A stretch of DNA of 64,000 nt from Patella vulgata (taxonomy: Eukaryota > Mollusca > Gastropoda > Patellidae), in contig NC_065880.2 of assembly GCF_932274485.2 (NCBI RefSeq), positions 74,829,730-74,893,729 on the forward strand, read 5' to 3'. The notes under the pieces are model-generated. The model did not search any database. It saw only the letters and a program-made list of their open reading frames with translations, and had not been told where the DNA came from. A program made the position numbers and the translations under genes. Shown here piece after piece: positions 57,094 to 64,000 of this stretch (within the stretch, counting starts at the first letter, position 1; each line of letters starts with the position of its first letter).

Positions 57094-57263
57094 ACGCTTG
57101 GCGTGCTCGTAAAGGATCCCATGGCAGTTGGAATTCGATTTAAACAGCGCCGCTGTCCAGCAAAATTTTCCTCATAGAACACTGTATGACGTATGCTCGT
57201 CTTCATTGGCCCAGCCCGAGCAGAACAGTAGGTCGTTAAACCCCATGTCATTTCATTACATTT
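57094..57263 (+). repeat. SINE B 3' half
   Basis: From ttggcgtgctcgtaaaggat to taaaccccatgtcatttcat. Confidence 0.8.
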
Positions 57264-57284
57264 CTGAAACGGGGTTTTCAGGTG

Positions 57285-57525
57285 CGGTTATCCCTTGTCA
57301 GTGGTGCAGGACCACGGGCCTGGCACGGACGGTGTCTAGTCGATCGGGTGGAACAAAAAGCAGTCAAAGCAGGTCCCGTGTACACAATAGCGTGCGCATA
57401 AAAGATCACTTAACAGTTCAAATTCGAAAAAATTCGCTGTCCAGACAATATTACCCTCACAGCACACTGTATGGCGTAAGCGATGAACCAATGAGTAAGG
57501 CGCTGACTCGCTAGCATGAAGGTCC
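57285..57525 (+). repeat. SINE B middle and head, rearranged
   Basis: The middle part (cccttgtcagtggtgcagga to gcacactgtatggcgtaagc) precedes a short head piece (aatgagtaaggcgctgactc), so the order is permuted. Confidence 0.65.
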
Positions 57526-58115
57526 CTAGAAATGGTTCCACTTCTATCTTTTACTCAAGCCACAGTAAGTGGGCGATTCTAAGGACTTCCTTTGAACCCG
57601 GAAGTAAAGCCTGTCAGGGGTTCAACTCCTTAATTTTTGATTAATCTGGTCCGAAAAGCTACTTTCTAGGGTTTAACATGTAATTAATCAATCCACAGTT
57701 CTGTACTTTTGTGCAGGTCGATAGATAAATACTCCCTGGATATGAGGACGAGTACGGCAATATAGTTTGATCAACTATCAGTCAGGGGCAATAACTCTGA
57801 AAACACCTCTGAGAAAATTCTCGAAATTTATAGGGATCACCTTAACTCGTCTTTAATGGACATTGCAGGATACCTGAACCTGAATATTTTGTGATATATA
57901 CGGTCAAAAACGTAACTCTGAAGAGTGAGTACAATAAACGATGGACAGACGGACAGATGCGATGACTATATAATACCATATAACATTTCAACGTGTGAAT
58001 GTATAAAAGATATCTCAGTTTTACATCTCCACCACCATTATAGTAACATAACAAAACATGACAATAACAATTGGGCCCATACAGCAGGTGATACTACGTT
58101 TTGAAACATATAGAA
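57526..58115. other. No gene recognised
   Basis: AT-rich sequence downstream of the DEG/ENaC gene. Confidence 0.4.
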
Positions 58116-58155
58116 TAGAGGGGCGTTAAACCCTATTTCATTTCATCTTATTTGT
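58116..58155 (+). repeat. SINE B tail fragment
   Basis: ggggcgttaaaccctatttc followed by TTTCA-like units. Confidence 0.65.
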
Positions 58156-58212
58156 TTTAAAACACGCCCCTTTCATTTCTCTAAATAAACTTTTTTTTAA
58201 AATGTACAAGTT

Positions 58213-58383
58213 TTATTTCCAGGCACTTTTGTCGGATTCCACTTTTCTGGCCGGATTACAACATTTAAAGATACTGATTATAAATATGTCCACAAATAAC
58301 TCCACGAATTCCATCATTGTGACGACAGATAATCCTAAAAATAAACCAAGCTGTCCACCAATATCCGACAATAAATCTTCAAG
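58213..58383 (-). CDS. DEG/ENaC terminal exon: selectivity filter and TM2
   Basis: Encodes 56 residues from LEDLLSDIGGQLGLFLGLSV to a short basic tail ending SDKSAWK. AATAAA overlaps the stop codon on the minus strand (58216-58211), too close to act alone as the usual poly(A) signal. An open frame on the opposite strand is only its shadow. Confidence 0.9.
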   Translation of the reverse strand, partial: LEDLLSDIGGQLGLFLGLSVVTMMEFVELFVDIFIISIFKCCNPARKVESDKSAWK

Positions 58384-61300
58384 CTGAAATAAACAAAATG
58401 TAAGAAATAAAGGAGAACTTCCAAATAAAGGAATTTAACGCGGTTCTCAAAGGGGACAGAATTACTAGTCTCAATCCAGTTTCGGGGTTGTTTATTGGAG
58501 TTACTTCCCTTTATCCCATTTAGCGTGCATGGAGCTCGTACCTTATGGCCTAGATAGTTTATTATGGGCTTGCTCTGTGAATATACGTCAAAATATTAAT
58601 GTATATAATATTTGAAGTTAGAAAACATGCCTGCAATAGGCAGATTTAGCCCTTACATAGTGCACCTTTAAACATTTGTCTTACCATGTATGAAGGTGTT
58701 GTTGAAATTGTTTCATAATTCAACTTCTGATAATATATGTCCACTTTTAAAACATTATCCCTGAAAAATAAAACCCAAACAAATATAAATTCCGCTTAAA
58801 GACGCATTATGGAAGATTAGATAAAGAACTGAAAGTTCGCACTATGATATTTAAAAATAGATAATGTATGTAAAGGGAATATTCTGAAAATTTCAGTCAA
58901 ATTACTTCATTCTGAGGCGAGGAATCTTCATTTCAATAATACTGTAACCTCGATTAACATTGTTAAAGTTCTTACGATAATAAACAAAGTCTCGACTATA
59001 CATTTTTACGGTTAATCTACAGCTCTGTTATAATTCTGCAAAGGAAATACCAACGTCCAGAAAAAAAAAAATGGAATTTCTTTTTGTATCTGGAACATAC
59101 ATGAACTATATGAGACTATAACTCTTAAACACTTCAACATTGTGATTAAGGAATTGGTGTGTGGTGTTCAGGATTATTGGTTATAATTTGCAAAGTTAAA
59201 AAATAACAAAAAATCACCGAGATGTTAATTACCTTATAAACGTTCTTTGTTCGTCGGCTGTCATGTTGTCCAATTTTGGTTTCAATGACGGATCATTTAC
59301 TTTGAGTCTATCTATAAGATCTGACTAAATGAAGTGATTAAAAAAAAACTTGTATTATACGTAATATGTATTGATACATTGAAAGTATAAGAGAGAGCGA
59401 GAGAGAGAGAGAGAGAGAGAGAGGGGCGGGAGAGGGGGGAAGTGGGGATAACGTTCACTCGACACTTTCAATAATTTGCTTGCGCTTAAAGGCGTTCGGC
59501 AGTGGGGGGAAACCGGAGAACACCGAGAAAGTAGACGAGGTTGGACAGGTGTCCCTACTTCTTGTAATTTACCCGTGGGGATCTAAACCACGACACTTGA
59601 CTCAAAGACCTTATGATCTAACACGCACGCGTTAACGCCCACTAAACACAAACTAGGTCATATTCGGATTAACATATTTTACAACATTATTTGAATAATT
59701 TGCTTGCACTTAGGGGTTAGCAGTGTGAAGAATTCAAGGCCTTCAGAGAAAACAACGTCCACTCGACACAAACTAGGTCATTTCAATTTTATTTTAATAA
59801 TTCGCGTGCGCGTTATAGGGGTCTTTAGCAGTGGGAGGAAACCGGAGGTCCTGGAGAAAACCCACGAGGTTGGACAGGCGACTCTGGTTTTAGTTAATCC
59901 AACGATAAGGGAAAGTGTTATCAATAACCATTGCCTTTGTTCCAATTCCACCAGCCATGTACAATACCAATGTTGTCAGGATTTCCCACCAAGACGACGG
60001 GCAGCCCTAAAGATGGGGATAGCAACGAAGGTTTGTTGGACTGCCTCAGAAGGTTTTTTAAAATTTCCCGGTGAAATACGCTATTTGGGATATGTCATGG
60101 AACATTCCTTATTAGAACGTACTTAAAATTTCTTTCTTTATTTATTTGGCCCTAATAGTCTTCACTAGGAAGACAATCAATACAAAACAGTGAGATTGTG
60201 GCTTGTCATTGAGAACATTACATCATTCCCATCTAATCACTTTCTACTAGGGGATCACGGTGGCTAAGTGGGTAAGACGCTGGCACGCTAGCCTGGCGGT
60301 CGGGTGTTCGATCCCTGCATTGGGCGAAAAAGTTCATCCAGATTTTCCGGAGGGCCTCTGGCAAGGACAGCTATCTAGTCGTTCGGATGGGACGAAAAAC
60401 CGAGGTCCCTGTATACACTGGGGTGCATGTAAAAGATCCCTTGACAGTTGGAATTCGATATAAGAGTAGGCGGTAGTGCCGCTGTCCGGGCAAAATGTCC
60501 CTCATAGCACGCTGTATGGCGTATGCCCGTCTTCATTAGCCCAGTTCGGAGCAAAACAGTAGGACGTTAAATCCCATTTCATTTTATTTTATTTCATTTC
60601 TCCCTGAATAACATAGTAGATCTATGGAAAGCAATAACTATATTTTTTATCGAGGGCTACGTTTCTACAACGATACTAGAGACTTTTGGCAAGCGGATTT
60701 ATTTTCCATCCGTATCACGTATCCGTATCCGTTGCATCATTGTAGTTTTAGAGTTTTGGCAGATTTTCGCGCCGCGTAAGTATGAGTAGCTGAGCTGAGC
60801 TTAGTTTTATTACAGCATGATGGCAGTTATCTACTAAGATCAACATCAATACTAGTCAAGTGCCTGGCCTACAAATTCCTGAAGGGAGCAAACTCGTTAA
60901 ACGGTCGCTGAGCTATTTACATTTTTTTTAAAATTTAGTGTCGAATCTTGTTAAAAATCTTCGACATCAACAGCAATTTTTGGTTTCACAAATGTATCAT
61001 TTCAGAAAGTATATACCCCTTTTACAGATTGCACGGTCACACCTCCCTAAATTTAGCACGTAGATCAACCAGCATGCAGTCAGACAGACAGGAAAAATAT
61101 GAAAATTCCGCGAAAAGCTCATCAAAAAATAATGATTAAATTCCAGTCTTTATCATGGTTAAAATCACATCAAACATACACCTTTGTGTTCTAGGATACA
61201 CTTAGATTCATAAAAGCGCTATGACACAACATTTCAAGGTCTAAAAGTAGCAAAAAATACGGTAAAAAGACGACGATGTACGGACCTTTTCCGTATGAAA

Positions 61301-63842
61301 GCTGTTCGATACGTGCTGCAGTATATGTGTGCCGTATCACGTATGAGAAATACACACGCAATGATGACGTCACAAGCAAAATCAATACGGATACGCGATA
61401 GGGACCAGCATTTTACGATTGCCAAAAGTCTGTATTCTTGAGTTTTCAAACATAATGAACGAAAATATAATTGATTTTACTTACCATAGCAGGGTTCGTT
61501 GGCCACAGGGATGACGAAATTTGAGAATTGTACATCAGTTCTCTATTTAAAAAGACCAAAAGATAACATCATTTAGTTGTGATATATTTGAATGTGCCCA
61601 CACAATGATGTACGCATTATTCTGAGAGAAAATACTTTATTCTGAGCGAAGTTGTGAATCTTTGAAGTTTTGTCAAGAAATAGCCATAATTAGCAGATGG
61701 AAACGACGTATGCAGTTCATATTCTCGATTGTCAAGTACCATTGTCCTCGATTGTCAGTCTATTTTATCAATGGTCACCACCAGCCATAAAGCGTTTAAC
61801 TCAGATATGGCGAGTGTAGTCCAATCCACTCTGGTTCCCCCTTGTCTGTGATGCAGGACGGAGGGCCTGACAAATACAGCAGTCTAGTCCTTCGGATGAG
61901 ACGAAAAAACGAGGTCCCATGTATACATTGCAATGCACGTAAAAGATCCCTTGGCAGTTGGAATTCGATATAAGAGTAGGCGATAGTGCACTGTATGGTG
62001 TATGCCCGTCTTCATTAGCCCAGTATAGGAGCAGAACAGTAGGACGTTAAAACCCCATTTCATTTCATTTCATTTCCAATCCACTCAACAGCTAAGTCAT
62101 CCGATGGTCTACAGTGTTAAGAGCTTGTCATGTCAATAATTAAAGGTGTATTATGTAAGAGCTAAATCTGTCTTGTTTGTCTTTATTTTGGCTTCAAATG
62201 TTACACACACGATTATTTGGGCATGTCTATAAAATTACCTCTCTAGAGCATCGGGTGATGGGGGTTTGGGATGGTCTAGTGGTCGAGAGTATCGCCGGTC
62301 ACCTCTAGCTTACGGTTGTGGTTTCGATCCCTCGTGTAAGCATATGTGGCTTGGAGATCGGGGCGTCTTCTAAACCTCGTGGGTTTACTCCGTGTACTCC
62401 GGTTTCCCCCCACAGAAAAGACCCATGCGCGTGGGCTAAGGTAATAAAAAGGAAACATAAGACAACTTGTCTGCGATACCACCCTCGGTGGAAGCGGACG
62501 TTAAACACTAAGAACAACAACAAGCATCGGATGGCAGATATTTAGGAAGCCCACGAGATTTGAAAATGTACCGATAAAATGGACAAACGAGACTAAGTCT
62601 CTTTTACTCACCTACAGCTTGGTTTACAGATATCGGAACATCCCAGATCATTCTTGTTATATCGTCTCTGTATACCCTTAACACACGACGCTGATAATAA
62701 AACAAAAAGTCAATAAACATTTCACAGCATATTTCTAAAATGCATATACATCTACATGAAACATATTCTATAAATCTTTTCCAGAAATAGCAAAATAATA
62801 CGGAATAATTCTAAAGTATTCCTTTATTCTGTTTAATTGCGTCGTCCTGTTCACAGCATAATGCTAAATATATTCTATAAATCTTTTCTATAATTATCAA
62901 AATAATTATCTACATGAGGTAGAAACATCTTGGTATTTCATACGAATCAGGGCCGTATGTAGGATTTTAAAAGTGGGGTGCAGCAGAGTGGTGGGGCGCC
63001 ATAGTCTCCACGTATGTGATATAAGAAAGTGTTTCGATCAGGGCAAACGAACCCATTGGCGTGTGGGCGCCCTTAAAACCGATCGACTGATCAGTGCCTT
63101 AAGAGACCGTGTGATCATAATCAAGTGTTTTATTTTATAATTGAAAGATTGTCAAATAATTTTTGTTTTTTTGGATGGGATGGGGGGGGGGCGCAATTTC
63201 TCGGGACGCCTTATTTTTCTGGGGGTGCAATGTACCCCCTGCACCCCCGCTAAATACGGCCCTGATACGAATTGGCTTGAAGTTTTTTCGTTTAATCTGC
63301 TTAGTGCCATTTCCTGTTCAGGCATTCCGTATCAGAGGTGGGGGGGGGGGGGGCAGACAGGACGACTGCCAATGACATCCATTTAATGAAGCAATTGGAA
63401 TAAGGTCTTAGGATTAACTGTTTTGAAATGATCGCTGTTAACTTCGTTGTACATGCTGCCCTACTTAATTTGAAATGAAATGGGGTTAAGCGTCCAGCTT
63501 GTCTGCGCTGACTGAGCTAACCACTTAATTTAAATTCTCGTCTGTTGTAACATAATGTGTTTAAAATGTCTACCTTTCTCACATTTCTGAGGAACACGTC
63601 CTATACTTGAGTTGGAGGGGGGGGGGGCAGGGGGCGGTGTGGGTGGCACTCAATCATGATCATTTGTGTTTAGTCAACGTTACTCCGCCCCTCCCTCTCT
63701 TAGGTTACTTTTACTTACTTATATCGGTGTTTGATATATTACAGAACTGTACATCGTCATGCATATCTAGACCAGACTGTAGAGCTATGCCACTACATGG
63801 TTGATAAGGATAACAACATCCACAGGTTTTAATTATATTTAA
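58213..63842 (-). CDS. DEG/ENaC-family sodium channel, 3' part
   Basis: Seven minus-strand exons, in transcript order: 63842-63719, 63600-63574, 62690-62612, 61542-61485, 59324-59233, 58760-58685, 58383-58213 (stop TAA at 58215-58213). They total 627 nt and 208 residues, all GT-AG, with phases 1, 1, 2, 0, 2, 0. These cation channels sit in the plasma membrane as trimers. The visible part starts in the extracellular cysteine-rich region (IIKTCGCCYPYQPC), continues through CSDICKPSC and CRELMYNSQISSSLWP (the family's C-x-E-x-x-Y-x-x-x-x-S-x-x-x-W-P pattern) and VDIYYQKLNYETI, and ends with LLSDIGGQLGLFLGLSVVTM, which holds the G-x-S selectivity filter and second membrane helix. The cytoplasmic tail is short. 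Peptide-gated FaNaC-like or ASIC-like subfamilies are both possible. The 5' exons are beyond the right edge. Confidence 0.88.
58540..58667 (+). mobile_element. TTAA-MITE-1, 3' part
   Basis: In a DEG/ENaC intron. gcctgcaataggcagattta and cccttacatagtgcacct match the family's right end, with TTAA following at 58668-58671. The left half is missing. Confidence 0.7.
58685..58760 (-). CDS. DEG/ENaC exon before TM2
   Basis: Encodes DNVLKVDIYYQKLNYETIST and TPSYM, the conserved pre-TM2 strand of the family. Phase 2 enters and phase 0 leaves. Confidence 0.85.
58800..59200 (+). mobile_element. TTAA-MITE-1 filling a DEG/ENaC intron
   Basis: Left end AGACGCATTATGGAAGATTA after TTAA (58796-58799); right end eroded. 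It starts about 40 bp from the exon at 58760 and makes up most of this 472-bp intron. Confidence 0.7.
59393..59632 (-). repeat. SINE A, minus orientation
   Basis: A GA tail is followed by a degenerate 3' motif and a recognisable core and head (cttgactcaaagaccttatg). First of three consecutive minus-oriented pieces. Confidence 0.75.
59633..59885 (-). repeat. Two further SINE A pieces, minus orientation
   Basis: 59633-59753 and 59754-59885 each begin with a 3' end (cacaaactaggtcat...), and the second shows aggaaaccggaggtcctgga. The cluster lies downstream (3') of an exon-sized gap in the DEG/ENaC intron. Confidence 0.7.
60250..60600 (+). repeat. SINE B, near full length with one deletion
   Basis: From aggggatcacggtggctaag to the TTTCA-like tail. 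The block between attttccgg and agggcctctggcaagg is shortened. It lies in a DEG/ENaC intron. Confidence 0.88.
60680..61431. mobile_element. Unclassified element with 13-bp inverted ends
   Basis: AGACTTTTGGCAA occurs at both ends in inverted orientation. Subterminal cgtatcacgtatccgtatcc and inverted gcgtatccgtat repeats add symmetry. No target-site duplication was found and no transposase is recognisable. Confidence 0.5.
61622..62250. mobile_element. TTAA-MITE-1 remnants around a SINE B
   Basis: A plus-oriented interior piece (ctttattctgagcgaagttg, aagttttgtcaagaaatagc) is split by the SINE B at 61832-62074 and resumes at 62087. A second, minus-oriented 3' end starts near 62143 (taaaggtgtattatgtaaga). 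Confidence 0.65.
61832..62074 (+). repeat. SINE B, 5' truncated, inserted in a MITE, 12-bp TSD
   Basis: It begins mid-body (tggttcccccttgtctgtga) and ends with the 3' motif and TTTCA tail. TCCAATCCACTC is duplicated at 61820-61831 and 62075-62086, splitting the MITE remnant. Confidence 0.92.
62262..62522 (+). repeat. SINE C, AAC-tailed
   Basis: The tRNA-like head gggatggtctagtggtcgag has a B box ggtttcgatccc. The core cgtgggtttactccgtgtac and tccggtttccccccac is shared with SINE A. The 3' end gcggacgttaaacac is followed by aacaacaacaag. Only copy seen in the window. Confidence 0.8.
62612..62690 (-). CDS. DEG/ENaC cysteine-rich exon
   Basis: Encodes SCVKGIQRRYNKNDLGCSDI and CKPSC. The cysteine spacing fits the extracellular cysteine-rich domain of DEG/ENaC channels. 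Confidence 0.85.
62948..63264. mobile_element. hAT MITE, perfect 8-bp TSD
   Basis: The ends CAGGGCCGTATGTAGG and inverted CAGGGCCGTATTTAGC are flanked by perfect ATACGAAT (62940-62947 and 63265-63272). At 317 bp with no coding content it is a non-autonomous hAT element in a DEG/ENaC intron. Confidence 0.92.
63468..63522 (-). repeat. SINE B 3' fragment, minus orientation
   Basis: ttgaaatgaaatggggttaa and gcgtccagcttgtctgcgct match the tail side of the family. Confidence 0.65.
63574..63600 (-). CDS. 27-nt microexon of the DEG/ENaC gene
   Basis: Encodes RRVPQKCEK between a phase-1 donor upstream and a phase-1 need downstream. The acceptor gtatag is preceded on the transcript strand by a run of 11-12 C, which may act as the polypyrimidine tract. 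Support is the phase match, the extra cysteine and the gtagac donor; RNA evidence is lacking. Confidence 0.55.
63719..63842 (-). CDS. DEG/ENaC first exon in the window
   Basis: Acceptor tgtttacag, then LNIIKTCGCCYPYQPCSGIA and DDVQFCNISNTDI. IIKTCGC is the family's conserved motif in the extracellular domain. The donor is gtaagt. Confidence 0.75.
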
Positions 63843-64000
63843 CTGTAAACATGTCTTATAACATGCCTGAAATATAGAACAATTACAGAACGATTAAAAA
63901 TATTAAACAGTAAACACCCGTTATAACGTGTATAACAGTAAACGCGGGCTGTAACATACCAAAATATGGAACTTAACTGGCATAACTGTATACTAAGCAG
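63843..64000. other. DEG/ENaC intron at the right edge
   Basis: AT-rich sequence with repeated aacagtaaac-like phrases. The rest of the gene lies outside the window. Confidence 0.5.

Noticed and set aside
58202-58387. Plus-strand open frame of 61 codons
   Set aside because: It is antisense to the terminal DEG/ENaC exon, whose minus-strand translation shows clear family motifs.
1-64000. CRISPR arrays, operons, rRNA genes, LTR or virus-like elements
   Set aside because: No regularly spaced direct repeats with unique spacers, no polycistronic gene order, no rRNA motifs and no long terminal repeats or associated coding remains were seen.

Overview
The window is AT-rich animal nuclear DNA with short exons, long introns and very dense short repeats. 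The arginine kinase gene and the tRNA-derived SINEs point to an invertebrate, most likely a mollusc and perhaps a gastropod; that placement is inference from protein style and repeat content. There are no bacterial-type genes, CRISPR arrays, rRNA genes or convincing stand-alone tRNA genes.

Three host genes can be built exon by exon, with GT-AG borders and consistent phases. (1) Plus strand, 4083-16959: six exons of a coiled-coil protein resembling the C-terminal part of MBIP, a subunit of the ATAC histone acetyltransferase complex. Its 5' end is uncertain; the only nearby open exon with a compatible donor (2744-2903) lies inside a hAT transposon. (2) Plus strand, 46033-54516: a complete arginine kinase gene with five shared exons and two alternative first exons (46033-46198 and 50243-50402). 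Each first exon has its own start codon and TATA box and an identical splice phase. (3) Minus strand, 63842-58213: the last seven exons of a DEG/ENaC-family sodium channel, from the extracellular cysteine-rich domain through the second membrane helix to the stop; its 5' part is off the right edge.

From 17 to 45 kb I see no host gene. The ground is filled with two abundant tRNA-derived SINE families, here called SINE A (CT-repeat tail) and SINE B (TTTCA-repeat tail), plus one SINE C (AAC tail). All three end in the same motif before their different tails. Many copies have 8-14 bp target-site duplications, and several are nested. DNA transposons include hAT elements with perfect 8-bp duplications (2446-3099, 62948-63264), a piggyBac-like element (13569-14591), two TTAA-targeting MITE families, several foldback elements and a possible pogo/Tigger relic. 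A 5'-truncated LINE fills most of an arginine kinase intron. No LTR or virus-like element was recognised.

The most striking observations are the duplicated promoter and first-exon arrangement of arginine kinase, a long inverted-repeat TTAA element beside its own paralogous empty site, the transposon-borne candidate first exon of the MBIP-like gene, and the shared 3' end of three different SINE families.
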